Shown here piece by piece: positions 8,850 to 17,699 of a DNA stretch of 64,000 bases. Position 1 is the stretch's first letter, and each line of letters opens with the position of its first letter. The translations under genes were made by a program, and so were the position numbers. This stretch comes from Oceanospirillum sp048265165 (GTDB lineage Bacteria > Pseudomonadota > Gammaproteobacteria > Pseudomonadales > Halomonadaceae), in the NCBI RefSeq assembly GCF_048265165.1, contig NZ_JBLXCD010000010.1, positions 1 to 64,000 of the forward strand, given 5' to 3'. Under the pieces are notes generated by a model. It saw only the letters and a list, made by a program, of their open reading frames with translations, ran no database searches and was not told the DNA's origin.

Positions 8850-10355
8850 ATGACCTCCCAGCAAGCCGCCGCAACTGATTTCAACTGGCAGGAGATGGCC
8901 GACACCATCGCCATGCCAAACTACGCCATCATCAATGGTGAAAACGTAAGCGCCCGCTCCGGTGAAACCCAATCGGTGGTAAATCCCGCGACCGCCGAAA
9001 CGATTGCAGAAGTAGCAGATTGCGGCCCGGAAGATGCCGATATTGCGGTTAAGGTTGCCCGTGACACCTTTGAGTCCGGTGTTTGGTCAGCAATGGCTCC
9101 CGGTGACCGTAAGCGCGTACTGCTGCGCTGGGCTGACCTAATCGAAGAGAATCACGCTGAGATCGCCCTGCTGGAAAGTCTGAGCGCCGGTAAGCCGATC
9201 AGTGATTGCTTCTATGTTGATGTGCCCAGCTGCCTGAACACCCTGCGCTGGACCGCGGAAGCCACCGATAAGGTCTATGAAGAGATCGCGCCCACCGCCG
9301 CAGATACACTGGCACTGGTGAAGCGCCTGCCACTGGGTGTTATCGCTGCGATTGTTCCCTGGAACTTCCCCCTGTCGACCACAGCCTGGAAACTGGCTCC
9401 AGCACTGGCAACCGGTAACTCAGTGATCCTAAAACCGGACCCGAAAACGCCTTTTACAGCACTTAAAATCGCAGAACTGGCTCATCAGGCCGGATTACCT
9501 GCCGGTGTGTTACAGGTGCTGCCCGGTGATGGCGTTAACCTGGGTAAGCATCTGTCTTTACACCCGGATATCGACGGTCAGACCTTCACCGGCTCCACCG
9601 GCGTGGGCAAACTGCTGATGCAGTATTCCGGTCAGTCTAATCTAAAACGCACCTTCCTAGAGCTGGGTGGTAAGAGCGCCAATATCGTGTTCGCCGATGC
9701 CAATCTGGAAAAAGCGGCGGATGCCGCAGTACTGGCCGGATTCTTTAACTCAGGTCAGACCTGCACCGCAGGCACACGCCTGCTGATTCAGGATGAGATC
9801 TACGATAGCTTTCTGGCTAGGGTGCTGGAGCGAGCCAAAAACTGGTGTCCGGATAACCCATTGAACCCATCAACCAACATGGGTCCCGTAGTGGATCAGC
9901 GCCAGCTGGATACCATTCAGGGTTATGTGCAGAAGGGGATCGAAGAAGGCGCCAAGCTGGTTTACGGCGGTAAGGTAATGCAGCATCCGCTGGGTGGTTT
10001 CTTCCACGAACCGACCATTTTCGCCGAAGTAGACAACAAAATGACCATCGCACAGGAAGAGATCTTCGGCCCTGTCATGTCCGTGATCCGCTTTAAAGAT
10101 GCCGCAGATGCGGTACGCATCGCCAATGACTCACCCTACGGCCTGGCGGGTGCGGTATGGAGTTTAAATATCAATACCGCCCACAAAGTTGCCGCCGCAG
10201 TTCGTACCGGCACCATGGGGGTTAACAACTACTTCGGTGGTGATATCACGGTTCCGTTCGGTGGCTTTAAAGAGTCCGGTAATGGTCGTGATAAGTCTCT
10301 GCACGCCATGGATGATTACACCGAACTGAAAACCACCTGGATTGAGTTTGAGTGA
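8850..10355 (+). CDS. puuC: Gamma-glutamyl-gamma-aminobutyraldehyde dehydrogenase, copy 1
   Basis: A 501-residue NAD(P)-dependent aldehyde dehydrogenase with FTGSTGVGK for cofactor binding, ELGGKSANIV containing the general-base Glu, and NSGQTCTAGTR containing catalytic Cys305. Overall length and the N-terminal W-EMA-TIAMPNYAIINGE block resemble PuuC/KauB, which oxidise gamma-glutamyl-aminobutyraldehyde or free aminoaldehydes formed from putrescine. It stands alone on the plus strand, before a convergent cupin gene. A second puuC homolog at 45908-47413 is fairly divergent, so the two may prefer different aldehydes. The 400 bases upstream contain the paired palindromes of the chemoreceptor promoter. 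Confidence 0.9.
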   Translation: MTSQQAAATDFNWQEMADTIAMPNYAIINGENVSARSGETQSVVNPATAETIAEVADCGPEDADIAVKVARDTFESGVWSAMAPGDRKRVLLRWADLIEENHAEIALLESLSAGKPISDCFYVDVPSCLNTLRWTAEATDKVYEEIAPTAADTLALVKRLPLGVIAAIVPWNFPLSTTAWKLAPALATGNSVILKPDPKTPFTALKIAELAHQAGLPAGVLQVLPGDGVNLGKHLSLHPDIDGQTFTGSTGVGKLLMQYSGQSNLKRTFLELGGKSANIVFADANLEKAADAAVLAGFFNSGQTCTAGTRLLIQDEIYDSFLARVLERAKNWCPDNPLNPSTNMGPVVDQRQLDTIQGYVQKGIEEGAKLVYGGKVMQHPLGGFFHEPTIFAEVDNKMTIAQEEIFGPVMSVIRFKDAADAVRIANDSPYGLAGAVWSLNINTAHKVAAAVRTGTMGVNNYFGGDITVPFGGFKESGNGRDKSLHAMDDYTELKTTWIEFE

Positions 10356-10368
10356 GGGCCAGAGGTTG

Positions 10369-10425
10369 CCCGTCAGCGCTGGAACGGAGTAAACATCGAC
10401 GCCCTAAAGGGCGACCTACAGTAAG
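10369..10425. repeat. Diverged REP-like composite repeat downstream of puuC
   Basis: CCGTCAGCGCTGGAACGGAG followed by TAAACATCGACGCCCTAAAG and GGCGACCTACAG. The second half is a close copy of the CCTAAAGG-centred palindrome at 2196-2224, and the first half vaguely resembles the GGAACGAGT hairpin next to it there. Confidence 0.6.
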
Positions 10426-10452
10426 ACTGACAACCTGTAAAGCGGGCTTTAG

Positions 10453-10476
10453 CCGGTCAGCTATGTGGCTGACCGG
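10453..10476. terminator. Hairpin between puuC and the cupin gene
   Basis: CCGGTCAGC, six bases, GCTGACCGG: a perfect nine-base stem followed by GCTTTC on the plus strand. It probably ends puuC transcription despite a poor T tract. Confidence 0.6.
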
Positions 10477-10528
10477 GCTTTCAGGTATCTCAGTTCAACG
10501 GGCCGATCAAAGAAACATGCACTGAGAA

Positions 10529-10903
10529 TCAGCCTTCGCTCTCTTCATAAACCGCGTAGAACTTTTTCGCGTGACCGATGGTTTCCCAGCTGCCTTTATA
10601 GCCCGCCGGAATCACAAAAGCGTCACCGGCACTCAGGATCTCCTGATGACCTTCCGCATCGGTCAGAATAGCGCGGCCTGAGATCAGATAACAGAACTCA
10701 TCTTCGGTGTAATTCAGCTTCCATTTGCCTTCGGTTGACGACCAGACGCCACAAAAGAAGTTTTCTTTGCTATTGGTGAAGAGATTTTCCACGCTCTCCA
10801 TCGGCTTACCCGAGATAACCCGATCAAGACGGATAGGTTCATCTGCACCATCAGCTGCTTTATATTCACTACGTATCCGCTGTAGCTTTTTTGCCTGTGT
10901 CAT
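10529..10903 (-). CDS. Cupin_3 (DUF861) domain protein
   Basis: A 124-residue single-domain cupin. GVWSSTEGKWKLNYTEDEFCYLISGRAILTDAEGH covers cupin motif 1, and LSAGDAFVIPAGYKGSWET covers motif 2; the W-Y-EDE-CY-I-G pattern is that of Cupin_3 proteins related to EutQ and to ureidoglycolate-type cupins. Proteins like this often accompany gamma-glutamyl polyamine genes, but their reaction is not established; a regulatory or metal-binding role is possible. It lies between puuC and a TetR gene, with a modest GAG ribosome site. Confidence 0.85.
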   Translation of the reverse strand: MTQAKKLQRIRSEYKAADGADEPIRLDRVISGKPMESVENLFTNSKENFFCGVWSSTEGKWKLNYTEDEFCYLISGRAILTDAEGHQEILSAGDAFVIPAGYKGSWETIGHAKKFYAVYEESEG

Positions 10904-11075
10904 TTTGATCTCACTCTTCGTTGTCGTTATACATTAAAACGACCTGACCGTGAGAACAGGTTTTACTCAGAGATAACAGCGCCCCTCAGAGGGAATAAAG
11001 CCCTTCAGAACGGCAAAACAGGAATGAACCAAGGTGGTAATGCCTTAAGCCCGGTGAGATAGCTTTAAGCCCGGT

Positions 11076-11768
11076 TTAGCTGTCAGAATCAGACAGATAC
11101 CCCGCCAACAGGGCGTTCAGCATAAACTCAAGATCCGCCAGTGTGCGCTTTGCGCGGTCTCCCTTCTGATTGACCACGACCAGAAAAACACTGTGGGTGA
11201 CTTCCAGATAGAGTCGCCCGAGACGCTCACGCTCACGAATATGAAGCCGGATCCCCATACGGCGAAAAACCTCTGCCATACGGCTGATCTCCAGATCATC
11301 ATGGCGCTCATCCAGCTCCCGCAGTTCAGGCACAGAAAACATCGCCTGAACCAGGGTCAGAATCGCCTTCTGACGACGGTAAACGCCCAGCTTGATTTTA
11401 AGCATTTTCGACAATAGGTCAGGCAGCGGCAGTGTTTCTACCGGCCAACGGGCGATTTCATCCAAAGCCGCTTCAACCTGCTCCAGCCAACGGGTTCCCA
11501 TGGCGTGCAAAATCGCCTGCTTGTTCGGAAAATAGTGGTACAGTGAACCCACTGAGATTCCCACCGCTTTAGCAATTAGAATCGTATTCAGATCATCCAG
11601 ACCCACCTCTTCCAGTAACTCACCGGTAACATCAATAATCTGCCGGGAACGCTGTTTGGATCGGTCCTGAACCGGTGCATTACGGGGCTCAAGACTCTGG
11701 GTCTGCTTTTTACGGCGCACCGCACTGGATACAGCCTGTGCCTTAGAGCCTGCCTTTGCATCATTCAT
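11076..11768 (-). CDS. TetR/AcrR-family transcriptional regulator
   Basis: 230 residues. After a polar, Arg/Lys-rich tail of about 35 residues comes a TetR DNA-binding domain (about residues 38-84: RSRQIIDVTGELLEEVGLDDLNTILIAKAVGISVGSLYHYFPNK), including the classic SLYHYFPNKQAIL recognition helix. The rest is a helical ligand-binding domain. It sits between the cupin and puuB on the same strand, but with 170-260 base gaps, so it probably has its own promoter. Target and ligand are unknown; control of nearby puu genes is inferred from context. Confidence 0.92.
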   Translation of the reverse strand: MNDAKAGSKAQAVSSAVRRKKQTQSLEPRNAPVQDRSKQRSRQIIDVTGELLEEVGLDDLNTILIAKAVGISVGSLYHYFPNKQAILHAMGTRWLEQVEAALDEIARWPVETLPLPDLLSKMLKIKLGVYRRQKAILTLVQAMFSVPELRELDERHDDLEISRMAEVFRRMGIRLHIRERERLGRLYLEVTHSVFLVVVNQKGDRAKRTLADLEFMLNALLAGYLSDSDS

Positions 11769-12027
11769 AGAATCACTTTACCTGTTATGCCGTATCATTC
11801 TGCTGCGTCTGATGAGGGCGCATTATACGGATGCTATTGGGTTTGCCCAGAACTTCTCTGTCGGGCATACCCTATGATCATCAGCAACTGCAGTCTCACC
11901 ATCAGGCCCGGCAAAGGCCCTATCTCTGATAATTAACCTGCTCTCCTTATATCAGATCCTGGTTATTTTTTAGCGCTCAGTGGGTCGCCAGATTCAGCGT
12001 AAACCTCAGTTACAGAGCCTTTCGCAC

Positions 12028-13323
12028 TCAGGAAAATTTATCCCGTAGCGAATAAAACAGCATGCCTGCCACCAGGCCCGGCCAGCGCAACAGAGTCCCC
12101 CCCGGAAAAGTGGGTGTCGGCACGTTTGAAAACAGATCAAAGCGTTCAGCACTCCCGCTAATCGCCTCCGCCATCAATTTGCCACCCAGGGTTGCCAGTG
12201 CGACACCGTGGCCGGAATACCCCTGAGCCACAAAGATGACATCATCGATACGCTCAAAGTGCGGCATACGATTCATTGTGATCGCCAGTGTGCCGCCCCA
12301 GCCGTAATCGATCTTCACATCCTTCAGCTCGGGGTAGTAATCCAGCATATAGGGGCGAACAAAACTGCCGATATCTTTTGGGAATTTTGACGAGTAGTTT
12401 TCGCCACCCCCCCAGAGCAGCCGGTTATCACCGGACAGCTTGAAGTAGTTGATCACAAAACGGGAATCCGCCACGGCAACATCATCACGGTTAATGCGAT
12501 GACAGGTGGCCTCGCTCAAAGGTTCCGTCGCCAGAATAAAGTTGTTGATGGGCATAATCTTGCCCGCGATCAGGGGCTCTAACTTGCCCAGATAACCGTT
12601 ACAGGCCAGTAGCAGGTATTTGGCTTTTACCACGCCCTGCTCACCAAACACCTCAACCCCTTTACCCGCGGTACTTTGGCAGCCTTCGTAATGGCTGACA
12701 CGACTGTTTTCAAAAAACTGAACACCAGCTTTTTCTGCTGCTGTTGCAAGGCCTAACGCATAGTTAAGCGGATGCAGATGCGCACCTTCCGTCCAGTATT
12801 CTCCGGCACCAAAGCGCTCACAGCCCAGCATGTCGGAGACCTCTTCCGGTTCCACATACTTCAGGGCGTCGTAATTCAGTACTCTGTTCTTATACTCAAC
12901 CGTTTCTTTGATATGAGCGTTATGGGATGGTTTAGCGGCAACGTGCAACACGCCCTGTTTGAGATCACAGTCGATCTCATGTTTCGCCACCAGGTCTTTC
13001 ACCAGATCGACAGATTCCAGTGACATCTGCCAGAGCATATCGGCACCGGCCGAGCCCACTTTCTTCTGCAGATCTTCATGGCTCATATTGTGGCCCTGAC
13101 AAACCTGGCCACCATTGCGGCCGGATGCGCCCCAACCGATACATTCAGCTTCCAGAACCGTCACCTGATAACCCTGCTCCGCCAGGTGCAGCGCCGCTGA
13201 CAAGCCAGTAAAGCCCGCACCTACGATACAGATATCTGTCTGCACCTCGCCCTCAAGGGCAGGATAGTCCGGCTTGGGGTTTGCACTGTCGGCGTAATAA
13301 GAGGGTATATAACCCTGTGTCAT
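12028..13323 (-). CDS. puuB: Gamma-glutamylputrescine oxidase, copy 1
   Basis: A 431-residue FAD-dependent DAO-family oxidoreductase. The dinucleotide fold DICIVGAGFTGLSAALHLAE starts near residue 30, followed by GWGASGRNGGQVCQG, and the C-terminal FVAQGYSGHGVALATLGGK closes the FAD site. These are hallmarks of PuuB, which oxidises gamma-glutamylputrescine to the aldehyde, releasing ammonia and peroxide. A GGAG site nine bases before the ATG supports the start. It is divergent from puuA across a 525-base regulatory region. A second, clearly different copy lies at 40424-41707. Confidence 0.93.
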   Translation of the reverse strand: MTQGYIPSYYADSANPKPDYPALEGEVQTDICIVGAGFTGLSAALHLAEQGYQVTVLEAECIGWGASGRNGGQVCQGHNMSHEDLQKKVGSAGADMLWQMSLESVDLVKDLVAKHEIDCDLKQGVLHVAAKPSHNAHIKETVEYKNRVLNYDALKYVEPEEVSDMLGCERFGAGEYWTEGAHLHPLNYALGLATAAEKAGVQFFENSRVSHYEGCQSTAGKGVEVFGEQGVVKAKYLLLACNGYLGKLEPLIAGKIMPINNFILATEPLSEATCHRINRDDVAVADSRFVINYFKLSGDNRLLWGGGENYSSKFPKDIGSFVRPYMLDYYPELKDVKIDYGWGGTLAITMNRMPHFERIDDVIFVAQGYSGHGVALATLGGKLMAEAISGSAERFDLFSNVPTPTFPGGTLLRWPGLVAGMLFYSLRDKFS

Positions 13324-13610
13324 ATCAAAATCTCCAAAAAACCATCCTGGGGCCCTGCCTATCCATCATGTGGTCTTTGCGATGACGCACCCTTAATGTG
13401 CGTATAAAGGTTATAAAACCACTTTATGACACATTTCAGGTCATACCCCATATTCACAAAGGTAGCCGCCGGAGGGTAAAAACCCCACAACAAACCGAAT
13501 AATACTTCTAATAATTTTATGAAACAAGCTTGGTTTACAGGGGGTTAAAAGAAAAAAATAACCGATTTTTGATATTTTATAAGAAATTCCCTATTGCTTT
13601 AGTATTTCTT

Positions 13611-13646
13611 TTGACCTAGCCTTGAAACCGAAACATAATTCGGTTT
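13611..13646 (+). promoter_or_regulatory. Sigma-70 promoter with palindromic operator over the -10 box, upstream of puuA
   Basis: TTGACC (13611-13616), a 17-base spacer, and CATAAT (13634-13639) form a near-consensus promoter. The -10 box lies within a perfect inverted repeat: AAACCGAA (13625-13632), ACATAA, TTCGGTTT (13639-13646). A protein bound there would block RNA polymerase. The 5' untranslated leader to the puuA ATG would be about 200 bases. The remaining divergent region (13324-13610 and 13647-13848) shows no gene that I can support. Confidence 0.7.
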
Positions 13647-13848
13647 ATCGGTTTGTATTCAACAATAAACCACACGACAACAGGTCCTGCTTCTGTAACA
13701 AAAGATCAGAACCACAAACCGGTAATCACGATCAACCCAGACAGCTGGTCAATAAAAGCTGCAGACAATGCCGTAATCCTCGGTTATAAGACGCCGACAA
13801 ATCAAAAAGCGTGTCTGCTACTGATACTAAATGATGTGAAGGTGAGTT

Positions 13849-15195
13849 ATGGAAGCCGTAGCCAGGTTTCTCAAAGAGAACGCAATCTCAGAAGTTGAAT
13901 CCACCCTGCCGGATATGACCGGTAATGCCCGTGGGAAATTTTATCCACCTAAGAAATTCCTTGATGAAAAAGGTGGCCGTATTCCGGAGACCTTACTGGT
14001 ACAGACGGTTACCGGGGATTGGGCAGCCAACCACTTTGATATTGTCGACGCCGCCGACAAGGATATGATTCTGCAGCCGGACTCGGACACTTTGCGGATT
14101 GTGCCCTGGGCCAACGAGCCAACGGCACAGGTGATCAACGATTGCTACACCACCGATGGCCAGCTTCACCCTCTTTCCAGCCGCTCTATTTTACGCAACG
14201 TGCTTAAGTTGTTTGAAAAAGAGGGACTAAAACCGGTGATCGCACCAGAAGTTGAATTCTATCTGGTGCAGAAAAACATCGATCCTGACTACGACCTAAA
14301 GCCTGCCATTGGCCGCTCTGGTCGACGGGAAACAGCCCGTCAGTCCTACAGCATCGATGCGGTTAACGAATTTGATCCCTTGGTGGATACACTTTATGAC
14401 TACTGTGAAGCGCAGGGTCTGGATGTCGATACCCTGATCCATGAAACCGGCGCAGCTCAGATGGAGATTAACTTCCTGCATGGTGACCCGCTGAAACTGG
14501 CAGATCAGGTCTTTATCTTTAAGCGCACCTTGCGTGAAGCTGCCATGAAACATGGTGCCTACGCTACCTTTATGGCTAAGCCGATGGAGGAAGAGCCCGG
14601 CAGCTCCATGCATATTCACCAAAGCTTGATCGACATTAAAACTGGTGAAAATATCTTTGCCGGTAAAGATGGTGAGAAGTTCAGCCAGGAGTTTTATCAC
14701 TACGTTGGCGGACTGCAGAAATATACGCCCAGTGCGATCAGCTTTTATGCGCCTAATGTAAACTCCTATCGCCGCTTTACTCCGGATATGTCTGCCCCCG
14801 TCAACACTAAATGGGGCGTCGACAACCGCACAACAGGTCTACGGGCCCCGGAAGCACCGCCTGTCGCAACCCGTATCGAAAACCGCTTCCCCGGTGCTGA
14901 CTGCAACCCTTACCTTGCTATTGCCGCAAGCCTTGCCTGTGGTTATCTGGGTCTGAAAGGTAAGATTCAACCGTCCAAGCCCACCACAGACGCTGCCGCA
15001 GAAGAAGGTGATCAGGTTGAGGTTGCCCGAACACTGGAAGAAGGCCTGCGCCTGCTGGAAGATTGCCCGGAACTGAAAGAGATCTTCGGTAACCAGTTTG
15101 TGGATGCCTATATAGGCGTTAAACGTGCAGAGTTTGAAACCTTTAACAAGGTGATCAGCTCCTGGGAGCGGGAATATCTGCTACTGACGGTTTAG
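13849..15195 (+). CDS. puuA: Glutamine-synthetase-fold gamma-glutamylpolyamine synthetase, copy 1
   Basis: 448 residues with the glutamine synthetase catalytic fold. The N-terminal part has the family beta-grasp (ISEVESTLPDMTGNARGKF). Metal and substrate motifs include APEVEFYLV, QMEINFLHGDP, SSMHIHQSL, the ATP-site stretch SFYAPNVNSYRRF and EAPPVATRIENRFPGADCNPYLAIAAS. PuuA/SpuB enzymes ligate glutamate to putrescine or other amines at the expense of ATP. The ATG has a good AAGGTGAG ribosome site. It is followed on the same strand by a PotF-like binding protein, and it differs much from the second puuA at 25921, so substrates may differ. Confidence 0.92.
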   Translation: MEAVARFLKENAISEVESTLPDMTGNARGKFYPPKKFLDEKGGRIPETLLVQTVTGDWAANHFDIVDAADKDMILQPDSDTLRIVPWANEPTAQVINDCYTTDGQLHPLSSRSILRNVLKLFEKEGLKPVIAPEVEFYLVQKNIDPDYDLKPAIGRSGRRETARQSYSIDAVNEFDPLVDTLYDYCEAQGLDVDTLIHETGAAQMEINFLHGDPLKLADQVFIFKRTLREAAMKHGAYATFMAKPMEEEPGSSMHIHQSLIDIKTGENIFAGKDGEKFSQEFYHYVGGLQKYTPSAISFYAPNVNSYRRFTPDMSAPVNTKWGVDNRTTGLRAPEAPPVATRIENRFPGADCNPYLAIAASLACGYLGLKGKIQPSKPTTDAAAEEGDQVEVARTLEEGLRLLEDCPELKEIFGNQFVDAYIGVKRAEFETFNKVISSWEREYLLLTV

Positions 15196-15246
15196 TACTT
15201 TTTCCATATAACTTTTTCCACAAAATTTTCTACAGAAAAACGTGCT

Positions 15247-15294
15247 GAAAAAGTCACCGGTGCTGCAGGTAAAGCCCTGAGCACCGGCTTTTTC
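15247..15294 (+). terminator. Terminator-like hairpin after puuA
   Basis: GAAAAAG-TCA-CCGGTGCT, a loop, AGCACCGG-CTTTTTC. The strong GC stem is followed by a short T run. It separates puuA from the downstream binding-protein gene, which probably has its own promoter. A weak GATC-type half site, ACAAATGATCACAGG, follows at 15313-15327. Confidence 0.75.
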
Positions 15295-15503
15295 AACACC
15301 CGATCAATAAAAACAAATGATCACAGGCATTAAGTCTTTTCAGAGCCGGAAAAAACTGAAAAAATCCGCCCTCTGACGGGCTTTATCCCGAGACCCTCTC
15401 TTCTTTAGGTCAAATGCGGCCCATGCGTTTATTTTCGCAGGGATAGACCTCAGGAAGGAAACCCCCTAACGCTAAACATTAGAAAAACAGGAAAGGAAAG
15501 CTG

Positions 15504-16619
15504 ATGAAAAAAATGATAATGCCCCGTCTCAAGCTGACCCTCTCAGCACTGACTCTGGCCTTCACCGCCGCTACGGCACAGGCAGAAGAAGTACTGAACT
15601 TCTACAATTGGTCGGACTATATCGCCGAAGAGACCATCGCCAAATTCGAAAAAGAAACCGGCATTAAGGTGAACTACGACGTTTACGACAGTAACGAAAT
15701 TCTGGAAGCCAAACTACTGGCCGGTAACTCTGGCTACGACCTTGTGGTACCCAGCTCGCATTTCATGGAGCTGCAGATCAAGGCCGGTATTTTTATGAAG
15801 CTGAATAAAGATCAGCTGAGTAACCTGAAACACCTTGATCAGGATCTGATGGCCACCCTGAGCAAAAAAGACCCCGAAAACCAGTATGGTGTCCCTTATC
15901 TTTGGGGTACAACCGGCATAGGTTACAACCCGGAAATGGTCAAAAAAGTTCTGGGTGAAGACGCACCGGTTGATAGCTGGGACCTGGTCTTTAAGCCTGA
16001 GAACATCAAAAAACTACAGGAATGTGGCGTTACCTTCCTGGATTCAGCGGATGAAATGATCCCGTTCGCCCTGAACTACTTAGGGGAAGAGCCGACCAGC
16101 AATAAGCGCTCTGACTATAAGATGAATGCTCCGGCCGCGAAGTTGCTGACCTCTGTTCGCCCATACGTGAAACAGTTCACCTCATCGCAGTATGTTAACG
16201 ATCTGGCAAATGGCGACAGCTGTGTTGCCGTAGGTTACTCCGGTGATGTCTTCCAGGCTGCAGCCCGTGCTGAAGAAGCCGGTAACGGCGTGGAAGTGAT
16301 GTACACCATCCCGAAAGAAGGCACCGAGATCTGGTTTGATATGCTGCTGATCCCGGCTGATGCCAAGAATGCAGAAAACGCGCACAAATTTATTAACTTC
16401 CTGCTGCGCCCTGAGATTATCGCCGAGATCACGGACTATGTCTGGTACGCCAACCCGAATAAAGACGCCACCAAACTGGTCGATACTGAAATTGTCAGCG
16501 ACGGTGCTATCTATCCGGATGATGCCACCAAAGCCAAGCTCTATATGACGGACAAACCGTCAATGTCTGTGCTGAAAGTGCGTAACCGCCTGTGGAGTGA
16601 TATCAAAACAGGTCGCTGA
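15504..16619 (+). CDS. potF: Polyamine ABC-transporter periplasmic binding protein, orphan copy
   Basis: 371 residues. A Sec signal peptide (about 1-27, ending TAQA-EEV) leads into a PotD/PotF-family solute-binding fold: LNFYNWSDYIAEETIAKFEK, YDVYDSNEILEAKLLAGNSGYD, the QYVNDLANGDSCVAVGYSGDV ligand-site region and a C-terminal RNRLWSDIKTGR. It binds putrescine, spermidine or a related amine in the periplasm. No permease or ATPase gene follows, so it must share the PotGHI transporter at 21621-24555 or feed a sensor such as the nearby chemoreceptor. An AGGAAAG ribosome site supports the start. It ends at a strong terminator. Confidence 0.93.
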   Translation: MKKMIMPRLKLTLSALTLAFTAATAQAEEVLNFYNWSDYIAEETIAKFEKETGIKVNYDVYDSNEILEAKLLAGNSGYDLVVPSSHFMELQIKAGIFMKLNKDQLSNLKHLDQDLMATLSKKDPENQYGVPYLWGTTGIGYNPEMVKKVLGEDAPVDSWDLVFKPENIKKLQECGVTFLDSADEMIPFALNYLGEEPTSNKRSDYKMNAPAAKLLTSVRPYVKQFTSSQYVNDLANGDSCVAVGYSGDVFQAAARAEEAGNGVEVMYTIPKEGTEIWFDMLLIPADAKNAENAHKFINFLLRPEIIAEITDYVWYANPNKDATKLVDTEIVSDGAIYPDDATKAKLYMTDKPSMSVLKVRNRLWSDIKTGR

Positions 16620-16651
16620 TCAGGCACTGACCTGCAGGCTCTCTCAATAAC

Positions 16652-16697
16652 GCAAAAAAAAGCCCTTGTTTACCCTACGGAAGCAAGGGCTTTTTTG
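16652..16697 (+). terminator. Strong Rho-independent terminator after potF
   Basis: AGCCCTTG, a 15-base loop, CAAGGGCT, then a T run; a preceding A run makes it potentially bidirectional. Confidence 0.9.
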
Positions 16698-16896
16698 TCT
16701 CCTAGCCATTAAACCTGTTCTGGTTGCACTTCCCTACAGAGCTTTTACAAAAGGCTAACACGGGCATATTTGCACTATGCTTAAATGAAAGCCTTCAAAA
16801 GCCAATAATATGAACCGTACCACAGCTAATGAAGCTACAGCACCGGCAGAATGCCGCCCTGCACGGATCTGAAAGGGAAAGTACAACGAGGCCCCC

Positions 16897-17622
16897 ATGA
16901 GTACACTGTTTTCTTTGATACGCACTCTGTTGCTGATCGCTCTGCTGACAACCGGCATGGTCATGCTCGCAAACAGCGCAAATGCAGCCGTGATGAGTGC
17001 AACCCAGTTTTATGCACAAAGTGCTGAGACTCTGGTTGAAGAAACCAGACGGCTGGAAGAGCAAACAACCAAGGCGCTTCAACTGCATCAGCAGCTGTTA
17101 AAAAACCAGGTCAGCACCCGAGAAGCCTTTCATCATCATCTGTACAAACTGACAACGGCAGAACAAACCACAGATGAGATCCTTAATCCGGCCCGTTTTC
17201 GAATTGGTATTCCATCCAAGCATGGCCTCAAACCGGAACAGTACCCTGCCATGCAGATCTCCCTGACAAAAGATAACCCCCTGAGCACTCGCTCAGCAGA
17301 TATTCGGGATCTTGTCCAGGAAGAGAGCCGCCGCTATGAAGAGGTACTCCAGGATAACGAAACGGCGTTCACTGAGGTTCAGAAATCCCTAGGCTATCTG
17401 AGCGAACTGCATCGACAGCTCCTAGCCAGTCGCACAGGTGATGAAGCTAAACGCAAGTACGAGCAGCTCCTGCGCCGCCTATCAACGGCCAAGCAGCAGT
17501 ATTATCGTGCCCTAGATGAATTCTGTATCGCTGCGGCGCAGGCTGAGTACAAAGGCCTTACGGGTAAACGCCTGGTTCCCGGCAGTTCACCGTTTCAGCT
17601 GTATCAGAGCAAGCTGGACTAA
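16897..17622 (+). CDS. Hypothetical exported coiled-coil protein
   Basis: 241 residues. An N-terminal hydrophobic segment (about 5-30: LFSLIRTLLLIALLTTGMVM) ending ANSANA-AVM reads as a signal peptide. The mature part is almost entirely charged helices (ETLVEETRRLEEQTTKALQLH, then a second long helix with DIRDLVQEESRRYEEV and a third with KYEQLLRRLSTAKQQYYRAL), suggesting a periplasmic helical bundle or coiled coil. I recognise no family. It is a single-gene unit between two terminators, next to the potF and amidotransferase genes; a link with polyamine uptake is only a guess. Confidence 0.8.
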   Translation: MSTLFSLIRTLLLIALLTTGMVMLANSANAAVMSATQFYAQSAETLVEETRRLEEQTTKALQLHQQLLKNQVSTREAFHHHLYKLTTAEQTTDEILNPARFRIGIPSKHGLKPEQYPAMQISLTKDNPLSTRSADIRDLVQEESRRYEEVLQDNETAFTEVQKSLGYLSELHRQLLASRTGDEAKRKYEQLLRRLSTAKQQYYRALDEFCIAAAQAEYKGLTGKRLVPGSSPFQLYQSKLD

Positions 17623-17635
17623 CCCAGTTTTCAGC

Positions 17636-17669
17636 TAAAAAGCCTGAGAGAGAAATCTCAGGCTTTTAT
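17636..17669. terminator. Bidirectional terminator between convergent genes
   Basis: AAAAGCCTGAGA, six bases, TCTCAGGCTTTTA: a stem flanked by A and T runs on both strands, positioned to end both the coiled-coil gene and the amidotransferase gene. Confidence 0.9.
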
Positions 17670-17699
17670 GGCGACTGCAAAATAGCATCTCGTAAAGAT

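Noticed and set aside
13653..13898. 81-codon open frame overlapping the start of puuA
   Set aside because: It begins at a TTG just after the promoter-operator, has no ribosome site and no recognisable family, and overlaps the well-supported puuA start in another frame.
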